Shown in pieces: positions 44,419 to 51,700 of a DNA stretch of 64,000 bases. A program made the position numbers and the translations under genes. Origin of the DNA: Pareuzebyella sediminis (GTDB lineage: Bacteria; Bacteroidota; Bacteroidia; Flavobacteriales; Flavobacteriaceae); assembly GCF_008367235.1 (NCBI RefSeq), contig NZ_VTZS01000007.1, positions 40,980 through 104,979 on the forward strand, in the 5' to 3' direction. How positions within the stretch are numbered: the stretch's first letter is position 1; the number at the start of each line of letters is the position of its first letter. A model generated the notes under the pieces. The model was not told the origin of the DNA, made no database searches, and worked only from the letters and a program-made list of their open reading frames with translations.

Positions 44419-44859
44419 TTATCTTCTTGCACTGCGATGGTCTCTTTTTCCTTTCCGATGTGTTGCATTTCTACGTACCATTTTTTCCCATCGTACATAT
44501 TGTTCATCCGAAAGAATTTTTTTCATTTTTCCTTTTTGGGCGATCATTCTGTCCAAGTGTTGATTTTCTCTTTCGAATCGCTCATCTGCACTTGGTTTAT
44601 GCATTTCACCACTATTCCTCCTTGCCTTCCTTTCCGCTATTCTTTCGGTCAATTGCGTGGCGTTTTCTAGATTAAGAGCCTGTATTTTTGCTTGTTGCTC
44701 TTTGGTCAAGTCTAAAGCCAAAGCCATTTTCTTGGTTTTTAAAGTGGCCATTTGTGTTGCGGTCATCTGTCGCATGTCACCGCGACGGTACTTTTCGCCT
44801 TTTTGAGCAAAGGTCGTTGCGCTTAACATGACCATGAGTACTACTATTACTTTTTTCAT
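44419..44859 (-). CDS. Periplasmic Spy/LTXXQ-like helical protein
   Basis: 146 residues from the ATG at 44859, giving a signal peptide (KVIVVLMVMLSATTFAQ); a longer frame is open to 44919. The mature protein is Lys/Arg/Met-rich and helical with ALDLTKEQQAKIQALNLENA and MKKILSDEQYVRWEKM, the pattern of Spy/CpxP-type periplasmic proteins found widely in Bacteroidota. It may act as a chaperone or metal stress sensor. It has its own terminator. Confidence 0.82.
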   Translation of the reverse strand: MKKVIVVLMVMLSATTFAQKGEKYRRGDMRQMTATQMATLKTKKMALALDLTKEQQAKIQALNLENATQLTERIAERKARRNSGEMHKPSADERFERENQHLDRMIAQKGKMKKILSDEQYVRWEKMVRRNATHRKGKRDHRSARR

Positions 44860-44969
44860 GTTTCTATTATTTTGAATTCTATACTTTGACGATTTAAAAT
44901 GATTCGGGTTTAACCACAAGTAATATTTTATTAAATTATTAACAGCTTTGAAACGTACTAGTGAAGCAT

Positions 44970-45000
44970 AAAAAAAGGCAAAGACTATCAGTCTCTGCCT
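44970..45000 (-). terminator. Rho-independent terminator of the 51-aa membrane protein gene
   Basis: AGGCA/TGCCT and AGACT/AGTCT form a two-part stem (44976-45000, one mismatch) with a 3-nt loop, followed on the minus strand by a run of T (44976-44970). It lies 33 bp beyond the small gene at 45033. Confidence 0.8.
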
Positions 45001-45032
45001 ATTAATAAGTAGGTGGTTCTAAAAAAATATTG

Positions 45033-45188
45033 TTATTCTATACCGTTTATACTGGAAATTTGATCAACGTTAGATGACACCATATCTACTGTTTGGGGAT
45101 TTTGTTCGGTATGGGTCTCGCTGTAGTAGATTAAAGAAGCTAGAATAAAAGCGGCTAGGTACAGTGAACTTTTAAATCTTTGTGACAT
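45033..45188 (-). CDS. Small membrane protein, 51 aa
   Basis: A complete short frame from ATG 45188 to TAA 45033: a basic start (MSQRFKSS), one hydrophobic helix (LYLAAFILASLIYY) and a polar tail (EQNPQTVDMVSSNVDQISSI). A dedicated terminator follows, which supports it being real. Family and function unknown; possibly a single-pass envelope peptide. Confidence 0.55.
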   Translation of the reverse strand: MSQRFKSSLYLAAFILASLIYYSETHTEQNPQTVDMVSSNVDQISSINGIE

Positions 45189-45802
45189 GGGGGATGATTT
45201 TCGATTCGTTTACTAAAGTATGAAAGATACGGTCACGAGAATAACCTTTGTTGTCTAGTTGGCCGATTGTGTGGTCAAACATCTAAAAAATGTGGTTTGA
45301 AATCGCATTTAATCGATTTTTTTTGTCGTTTGTCGATGTGATGAGGATTCATTGTCTTTTTTTGATGGGTATTTGAACGAAATGGAAGCCCCATTTTTTA
45401 GGCGTTCATTTTAAATAATATTGGTGAAGTGTAACATTTCAACCTTTTTGAGGTCTTATATAGAGGATTGTCAGTTTTGATTATCTGAATTAGTCGGGTA
45501 TAAAGCCGTTGTATAGCAACGGCTTTATTTATTTGTATTCGCATTGCGTAATAAAAGAACAATTAGCCTACATAAAAATTAGCGGGTTAAAATGTTGATT
45601 TACCAATTGTAATGCCATAAAAATAGGAGGTTGTTAGCATTAGTCGCTTCTCGTTGCATATTTGTTGTTTTCGGCGAATTTCGGAAAATTAGAAGGTATG
45701 ATGGTAAGCAATAATATGATATTATGGCGTTATATAGGCTCAACCAATGTAACACGTCCTGAGCGTAATTTTTCGGGAACGGGTTGTTAACCTACAATCG
45801 TT
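45189..45802. other. Long non-coding stretch, possibly with a small RNA
   Basis: About 600 bp without a gene. It is T-rich and has one notable element, the terminator-like hairpin at 45502-45526, which has no coding gene upstream on the plus strand. A short unannotated transcript ending there is possible; I could not identify its start or a known RNA family. Confidence 0.4.
45502..45526 (+). terminator. Orphan terminator-like hairpin
   Basis: AAAGCCGTTG (45502-45511) and CAACGGCTTT (45517-45526) pair perfectly over 10 bp with a 5-nt loop, followed by ATTTATTT. No gene lies upstream for 300 bp on this strand. Confidence 0.65.
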
Positions 45803-46210
45803 ATGAGAAAAAACATTTTAAGATTAAGTGCTGTAATGGCTTTTTTTATCGCAAATGGAGTTTTTGCGAACAATCCAAAAACAGAAAAGGATATTTCCAT
45901 TATCAATTCAGTGGAGTTTATAGAGGAAGACGATACTGAATTCGACCTGGGTTTCGATACGGCCGACTATCTACCGGAGGGTTTCGATCCCTATAAAATA
46001 TTTGTAGACCTTAGTGCCATTGATTTTATAGAAGTGGAGACGAAACTTACCTTTGATTCAACAGTCAATTTGCCTAAGGGATTTGACCCCTATAGTTTTC
46101 CAACTGAGGTAGAGGCTTTCAATTTCATCGATGAAAACGATACCTGCGAATTGGATTTCAATACTAAAGATTTTCTACCTGAAGGGTTTGACCCCTTTAT
46201 ACGACATTAA
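45803..46210 (+). CDS. Secreted protein with three LPxGFDPY repeats
   Basis: 135 residues: a signal peptide (ILRLSAVMAFFIANGVFA) followed by an acidic mature region with three repeats of a ~40-residue unit, each ending in the motif YLPEGFDPYK, NLPKGFDPYS or FLPEGFDPFI, and preceded by FDLGFDTAD, LTFDSTV or LDFNTKD. The regular Asp-rich turns could bind Ca2+ or form a solenoid; that is inference. The gene is monocistronic and closed by the terminator at 46239. Family unknown to me. Confidence 0.82.
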   Translation: MRKNILRLSAVMAFFIANGVFANNPKTEKDISIINSVEFIEEDDTEFDLGFDTADYLPEGFDPYKIFVDLSAIDFIEVETKLTFDSTVNLPKGFDPYSFPTEVEAFNFIDENDTCELDFNTKDFLPEGFDPFIRH

Positions 46211-46238
46211 ATATAGTAGATGTTCGAATACCAGTTTT

Positions 46239-46265
46239 GCCCTGTCAATGTACAGGGCTTTTTTT
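46239..46265 (+). terminator. Rho-independent terminator
   Basis: GCCCTGT (46239-46245) and ACAGGGC (46252-46258) pair with a 6-nt loop, followed by seven T. It ends the LPxGFDPY gene and lies just before the convergent transporter gene. Confidence 0.9.
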
Positions 46266-46273
46266 GTTGGTGT

Positions 46274-47704
46274 TCAGAAAATTAAAGGAATAACAAACTT
46301 AAACATGAGCACTAAAATCAAAATGGCTATGCAGTTTAGTATAATGCCCACGCGAGCCATTTCACTGACTTTGATATAACCACTTGCGAATACAATGGCA
46401 TTGGGAGGGGTGGCCATGGGCAACATAAAGGCACAACTGCTTGCAATCGTTACTGGAATCAATAAGTACAATATAGGTAGATCCAGTCCTATGGCTATGC
46501 CCGCTACAACTGGTGCTAAAACGGCGATCAAAGCGACGTTACTCATAAGTTCGGTCATAAAAAGCATCAAGGTGATTAGAAGTACCGCCGTAAATAGGAT
46601 ACTGATATTGCTATTTGCAATGGCCAAGGAGACCATGTCGACAATACCGCTGACCGACATTCCCTTAGCCAAGGCAAGCCCTCCGCCAAACAAGATCAGA
46701 ATTCCCCAAGCCAATTTTTGGGTATCCTTCCAATCAATTATAAAATCTCCTTTTTTGAGGTTATATGGTATAGAGAAGGTGGCAATGGCCGCTAACATAC
46801 TGATCATGGTATCGTTTAATTTCAGATCAGGAAAAATACCATTGATCACCGTTCGGAAAATCCAAAGAAATACAGTTACGACGAATATGACAAGCACCAT
46901 TTTTTCCTTCCCACTCAAAGGGCCTAATTTTTTAAGTTCTTGACCAATGATTTCCTTTGAGGCCGTAAACTTAACCTGGGTGTTAGGAAACATCCATTTT
47001 ACCAATACCAGATAACTTATCCAGATCATCAGAGCGGAAAAGGGTACTCCAATAACCATCCATTTGACGAAGGATATCTCAATACCGTACTCATTCTCCA
47101 ACAACCCTATCATCACAGAGTTCGGGGGTGTTCCGATAACGGTAGCAACACCTCCTGCGTTTGCCGAAAAGGCTATGCCCAACATTACGCTCAAGGCGAA
47201 GTTCTTGTCGCTCTTTGTGAATCCATCTTCGTCGTTGATGAGTAAACCTATGACCGACATGGCTATCGGCAACATAACTACCGTGGTTGCGGTATTACTA
47301 ATCCACATGCTGAGAGATGCGGTAGCTATCATAAAGCCTAGCACTACTCTGTTCGGGGTGGTTCCTGTGACCTTTATAATATTGAGGGCAATACGTTTAT
47401 GTAAGTTTACCTTTTCAAGGGCGAGTGCCAATACAAAACCTCCAAAGAACAAGAAAATAATCGGACTTCCATAATTAGCGCCGACTTCATCGATTTCCAT
47501 GATTTTTAAAAGCGGAAAGAGTAAAAGTGGAAGTAAGGCAGTGACGGAAATCGATACGGCTTCGGTAATCCACCAAATGATCATCCAAAGGGCTACGGCT
47601 ATAACCGTATCTCCTTTTTCGGAAACCATTTCAAAAGGTAAATTCAGTACTATTAAAAAGAGAATCGGGCCTAGAAATAAGCCCCATTTGCCACTTAAGT
47701 TCAT
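46274..47704 (-). CDS. DASS/SLC13-family sodium:anion symporter
   Basis: 476 residues with 11-12 hydrophobic segments. Family blocks: WITEAVSISVTALLPLLLFP, the two SNT-type motifs MWISNTATTVVMLPIAMSVI and ELMSNVALIAVLAPVVAGIA, AGGVATVIGTPPNSVMIG, and the C-terminal CAFMLPMATPPNAIVFASGY. It imports di- or tricarboxylates or sulfate with Na+ at the inner membrane; the exact anion cannot be read from sequence. Monocistronic. Confidence 0.93.
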   Translation of the reverse strand: MNLSGKWGLFLGPILFLIVLNLPFEMVSEKGDTVIAVALWMIIWWITEAVSISVTALLPLLLFPLLKIMEIDEVGANYGSPIIFLFFGGFVLALALEKVNLHKRIALNIIKVTGTTPNRVVLGFMIATASLSMWISNTATTVVMLPIAMSVIGLLINDEDGFTKSDKNFALSVMLGIAFSANAGGVATVIGTPPNSVMIGLLENEYGIEISFVKWMVIGVPFSALMIWISYLVLVKWMFPNTQVKFTASKEIIGQELKKLGPLSGKEKMVLVIFVVTVFLWIFRTVINGIFPDLKLNDTMISMLAAIATFSIPYNLKKGDFIIDWKDTQKLAWGILILFGGGLALAKGMSVSGIVDMVSLAIANSNISILFTAVLLITLMLFMTELMSNVALIAVLAPVVAGIAIGLDLPILYLLIPVTIASSCAFMLPMATPPNAIVFASGYIKVSEMARVGIILNCIAILILVLMFKFVIPLIF

Positions 47705-47786
47705 ATAGGTCGATTATTAACCCCTAAGCTAGCGTATTTCTTTTGGTTTTGAAAGTTCGAAAAGGTCAATCTGGTTGCCAATGTAA

Positions 47787-49181
47787 TCAATATATAATGG
47801 TGTCCGCTGGAATAGGGGGAAGCTGATAATCACCATAGTCGATGATAATTTGACCGTTATTAAGAGTTTTGACACCACTTGCATCGATACCTGTGCGGTA
47901 TAGGTAGACCTTTTTTAATGCCTTAAATTGTTCCAACGCATTCAAATGAACCTTTTGGAACTTCGTGGCTGTCAGGTTTATCAATTTGAGATAGTTCGAA
48001 GGGGCCAACAAACCGATATTCGTTCCTGTAACTTGGGTATTGTCTATTTTGAGTACGGTCAGATGAGGAAGTATAGCCAACTTTTCGAATATGGCATCGG
48101 TGACTTGGGTTCCCCCCAGGTCCAGCACTGCTATCTGTTGGGCGATGGGCTGCAGTAATTCAAAATCTGCATCGGTAAACGATGGATCATTGATGCAGGA
48201 GACCGTCAGAAAATTTGTGCCCTTGCTTATTCTATCGACATGAATGTTATTTTTCTTGATTACATTGATGCTATCAATGGGCGCTTCGGCAACTTCGATG
48301 TCAGGATAATCGAAATCATGCTTTTTTGGAAAAAAGGGTTCGAACAGCTCTTTTGCCATGCCGGCTTCGCCTATAGTTCCCTCAAATGGATGGCCAGCAT
48401 CCAGCCAAGCACCGATCAGCAGTAATTCTTCCTTGCTAGGTTGGGTCTTTTCTTCAGGGGGCATGTGGTCCTCGTCTGATACAGGCAGGTTCATTCGTTT
48501 GAACAACTCACTTTTTTCGGCATTCTGGGCTAAAAGGGTTTCGCCACTCTCTCCTCCTTTGAGCATTCCCTCCGCGGAATCCAGAAGTAGTTCTCCCTTG
48601 TTTTTTTTCGGGTTATGGCAACTAACACATCTATTGTTCAAAATAGGTGCGACCACATCTTCGTAAATAAGGCTTTCTGACCAATTATCTTCGTTGAGGG
48701 CGATTTCCTTATCTTCATAGGTATCGAAACCCAATGCCGACCTAACGGAATTGGGCAAGGGTTCTATTAGATAGTCCTCTCCATGGGTGATGTTTCCGCC
48801 AAGGTGGCCGGTAAAGGAAATCAAGAATAGAAAGATAAAGCTGAGAATCCCCATCGGGATTTTTGAAATAGGTGCGAAGGCCTTTGACCCCTTCACTTTA
48901 TAATACATTACGAAGGAAAAAATGGCAGTAGCAATGCCTGCCCATAAGTGCCATTTAACAGTATCGAAACTATAACCTTCGCCCATATATTGTAAGTAAC
49001 CCGTTATACAGGCCAATATGGCAAAAGTGCCTGCCCACAAATAGATCAGTGAGATTACGGCATTATGATGCTTGGTTTTTCGATCGTACCATTGAAGCAG
49101 CAGCCCGAGAATGATGAATCCTATAGGTAGATGTACGACCAAGGGGTGCAGTCTGCCCAAGAGTTGTTTTAGAACGTCCAT
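47787..49181 (-). CDS. DUF2231 membrane/cytochrome c protein with LRR-like end
   Basis: 464 residues. Four transmembrane segments in residues 1-125 (HPLVVHLPIGFIILGLLLQW, WAGTFAILACITGYLQYM) fit DUF2231. Next is a planctomycete-type cytochrome c domain with the haem motif C185-VS-C188-H189 (NNRCVSCHNPKKNKGELLLD) and the partner Met in DEDHMPP. The C-terminal ~150 residues are leucine-rich-repeat-like (IAVLDLGGTQVTDAIFEKLA, LTVLKIDNTQVTGTNIGLLA). It is the last gene of the DUF1553 cluster and follows the isomerase by 12 bp. It may shuttle electrons for periplasmic oxidation. Confidence 0.9.
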   Translation of the reverse strand: MDVLKQLLGRLHPLVVHLPIGFIILGLLLQWYDRKTKHHNAVISLIYLWAGTFAILACITGYLQYMGEGYSFDTVKWHLWAGIATAIFSFVMYYKVKGSKAFAPISKIPMGILSFIFLFLISFTGHLGGNITHGEDYLIEPLPNSVRSALGFDTYEDKEIALNEDNWSESLIYEDVVAPILNNRCVSCHNPKKNKGELLLDSAEGMLKGGESGETLLAQNAEKSELFKRMNLPVSDEDHMPPEEKTQPSKEELLLIGAWLDAGHPFEGTIGEAGMAKELFEPFFPKKHDFDYPDIEVAEAPIDSINVIKKNNIHVDRISKGTNFLTVSCINDPSFTDADFELLQPIAQQIAVLDLGGTQVTDAIFEKLAILPHLTVLKIDNTQVTGTNIGLLAPSNYLKLINLTATKFQKVHLNALEQFKALKKVYLYRTGIDASGVKTLNNGQIIIDYGDYQLPPIPADTIIY

Positions 49182-49193
49182 AATTCTATAGGT

Positions 49194-50066
49194 TTATTCA
49201 ATATTCAAACGTTCTTTGAGTCGCTGCATAATAAAGGTATTGGCTTTCCATTGGTCGCTTACCGGCTGTCTGGTATAGGGAAGTGTCGGCATATAATCTG
49301 CCGGGCCAAATTCCGTGGTGATTGTAAACACAGAGTCGGTCTTCCATTTATTGCGGATGATATTTTCCCAAATGTCCAAATGGCGTTCCACGGCCCTTTC
49401 CCATTCCGGTGCTTCTGGATCATTGACCTGTGGACCTTCAGGATGACCTACTCGAGCATGAATATGATGGGTACGGGCGATAACTTCTTGCAACCGTCTA
49501 TCTTGCTTTTGTAACAACGATTCGTGTACTACCATCCAATGGCTGATATCAAGGTTCAGTTTCAGGTCAGGTATCTCTGCAAGATATGTTTCGGTATCGG
49601 GTAGATTGAAACTGAACCTTCCGCGATGTGTTTCATGGTAGTTGGGAATACCCTCTTCCTTTGAGATATCGTTTGCGGCTTTGATAAATGCCCTGTTCTG
49701 TTCAAAGGTGAAAAAATCGCTACCGGTATGGCAATTGATATAGGCTGGTTTCCAAGCCAGTAACTTGGTAAAATTCTTAGAATAGATTCTCAGGCTTTCC
49801 TCAAAAGGCAGCGATTTGTCCGTACCGTTGAGAAAACCGACCAGTAGCCCATGTTTTTGGAGAGCGTCCTTAAGCTCTTTTTGATCTTTTTCACTGGTGG
49901 GGAACCAAGTCTCCACCCCATCATAACCTGATGCTTTGGTCCGTTCGCAGAAGGCGTCCCACGATATGGTCCTTCCCCAATCGGTTTGGAAAAATAGTAC
50001 TTTTTTATCTTCTTGGGAAAATGAAGTCAGCGAAGAAATTAGTAGGATTAGAAAAGAAATTCTCAT
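49194..50066 (-). CDS. Secreted sugar phosphate isomerase/epimerase-like TIM barrel
   Basis: 290 residues with a signal peptide (MRISFLILLISSLTSFS). The xylose isomerase-like TIM barrel has GYDGVETWFP, YHETHRGRFSF, LKLNLDISHWMVVHE, HIHARVGHPEGP, and TTEFGPADY, which contribute the Glu, Asp, His and Glu that normally bind a divalent metal. A secreted isomerase or epimerase is unusual, but common in clusters of this kind. It lies 64 bp after DUF1501 and 12 bp before the cytochrome gene. The substrate is unknown. Confidence 0.87.
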   Translation of the reverse strand: MRISFLILLISSLTSFSQEDKKVLFFQTDWGRTISWDAFCERTKASGYDGVETWFPTSEKDQKELKDALQKHGLLVGFLNGTDKSLPFEESLRIYSKNFTKLLAWKPAYINCHTGSDFFTFEQNRAFIKAANDISKEEGIPNYHETHRGRFSFNLPDTETYLAEIPDLKLNLDISHWMVVHESLLQKQDRRLQEVIARTHHIHARVGHPEGPQVNDPEAPEWERAVERHLDIWENIIRNKWKTDSVFTITTEFGPADYMPTLPYTRQPVSDQWKANTFIMQRLKERLNIE

Positions 50067-50130
50067 TGTCGTTGGGTCGGATATAAAATGGTTGTTTTTG
50101 AGTTTTTGTAATGGAATGGGCTTAACAGGG

Positions 50131-51642
50131 TCAGGCTAAAATTTCTTTAATAATCTCTCCTTCAACGTCGGTGAGACGGAAATTTCTTCCCTGAAATTCA
50201 TACGTAAACTGTTCATGGTCGAAACCGAGAAGGTGCAAGATAGTCGCGTGCACATCATGCACCGATACACGACCTTCAACAGCGGAGAAACCAATATCAT
50301 CGGTTTGTCCAAATGAGGCCCCTTTCTTAATGCCGCCACCGGCCATCCACATGGTAAAGGCATCTCCATGATGATCACGCCCTTTATAGGCCATCTTTTT
50401 ATTTCCACGGTTCTCCTGCATTGGGGTTCGGCCGAACTCCCCACCCCAAACGATGAGGGTATCGTCTAATAGTCCTCTTTGTTTTAGGTCAAGGATCAAA
50501 GCGGTTATAGGACGGTCTATTTCCCTACATTTGTTGCGTAGCCCCAAATCAATAGAGCCCTCCCTTATATTTCCGTGGGTATCCCAACCCCAGTCGAATA
50601 GCTGTACAAAGCGAACACCATCTTCGACCAGTTTTCGCGCCAAAAGGCAATTGTTCGCAAAAGATTCCTTTCCTGGTTCGACCCCGTACATCTGTTTAAT
50701 ATGCTCTGGTTCGCTGTTGATGTTCATAACCTCGGGAACCGCAATCTGCATACGATAGGCCATTTCGTATTGGTTAATACGGGCCAAGATTTCGGGATCT
50801 GCATATTTGGCGTACTCTTTCTTGTTAATTTCGTTGATTGTCTTAATGGTATTTTTTTTCAGATCTCGCGTAATGCCTTCGGGATCTTCGATGTAAAGTA
50901 CCGGGTCACCTTTAGAGCGACATTGTACTCCTTGGTATACCGAAGGAAGAAAGCCACTGCCCCACACACTTTTTCCCGCATCAGGGGAGTTGCCACCGGA
51001 GGTGAGTACAACGAAACCGGGAAGGTTTTGGTTTTCAGACCCTAAACCGTAGGTTGCCCATGCCCCAATACTAGGCCGTCCAAGTCTAGGGCTGCCTGTA
51101 TGCATGAACAGTTGAGCGGGTCCATGATTGAATTGGTCGGTGTTCACGGCCTTTAAAAAAGCTACTTCGTCTACCACTTTTTTAAAATGTGGGAGGAAAT
51201 TGGATACCCAGTTTCCCGACTCGCCTTCTTGTTTGAATTCAGCTTGGGGCCCCAATAATTTCGGGGTACCCTTTATGAACGCGAATTTTTTTCCCTCGAG
51301 CAACGATTGTGGACAATCTTGCCCATCATATTTTTGGAGCTGGGGCTTGTAATCGAACATTTCAAGCTGCGAGGGAGCTCCTGCCATGTGAAGATATATG
51401 ACCGACTTTACTTTGGGTGCATATGGCGGGGATAGGGTCGCTAAAGGGTTAAGATCCCTCTCGGAAAAACCCATCGACGAATTGGTCTTAGGCTTGCCAA
51501 GGGGGTCACAACCCATAAATATGGAGCTGAGGGCGATACCCCCCATTCCTTGGGCGCAGCTCTTAATAAAATGCCTACGGGTATTCACTTCGGCCTCACG
51601 GACCAGTTTTTCCTGTATAAGTCTTTCTATTTTATCTTTCAC
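50131..51642 (-). CDS. DUF1501 protein with Tat signal
   Basis: 503 residues. The N-terminus has a twin-arginine signal (TRRHFIKSCAQGMGGIALSS), so it is exported folded. The body matches DUF1501, a sulfatase-like/alkaline-phosphatase superfamily group abundant in Planctomycetes: VIYLHMAGAPSQLEMFDYKP, QLFMHTGSPRLGRPSIGAWA, LFDWGWDTHGNIREG, WGGEFGRTPMQENRGNKK and GRDHHGDAFTMWMAGGGI. It is paired with the DUF1553 gene 58 bp upstream. The reaction is not established. Confidence 0.95.
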   Translation of the reverse strand: MKDKIERLIQEKLVREAEVNTRRHFIKSCAQGMGGIALSSIFMGCDPLGKPKTNSSMGFSERDLNPLATLSPPYAPKVKSVIYLHMAGAPSQLEMFDYKPQLQKYDGQDCPQSLLEGKKFAFIKGTPKLLGPQAEFKQEGESGNWVSNFLPHFKKVVDEVAFLKAVNTDQFNHGPAQLFMHTGSPRLGRPSIGAWATYGLGSENQNLPGFVVLTSGGNSPDAGKSVWGSGFLPSVYQGVQCRSKGDPVLYIEDPEGITRDLKKNTIKTINEINKKEYAKYADPEILARINQYEMAYRMQIAVPEVMNINSEPEHIKQMYGVEPGKESFANNCLLARKLVEDGVRFVQLFDWGWDTHGNIREGSIDLGLRNKCREIDRPITALILDLKQRGLLDDTLIVWGGEFGRTPMQENRGNKKMAYKGRDHHGDAFTMWMAGGGIKKGASFGQTDDIGFSAVEGRVSVHDVHATILHLLGFDHEQFTYEFQGRNFRLTDVEGEIIKEILA

Positions 51643-51700
51643 TTTTCTAATTTTTTTCTGGGACCAACTGTACTTTTAGATTCGTTGCTGTATCCAGATT

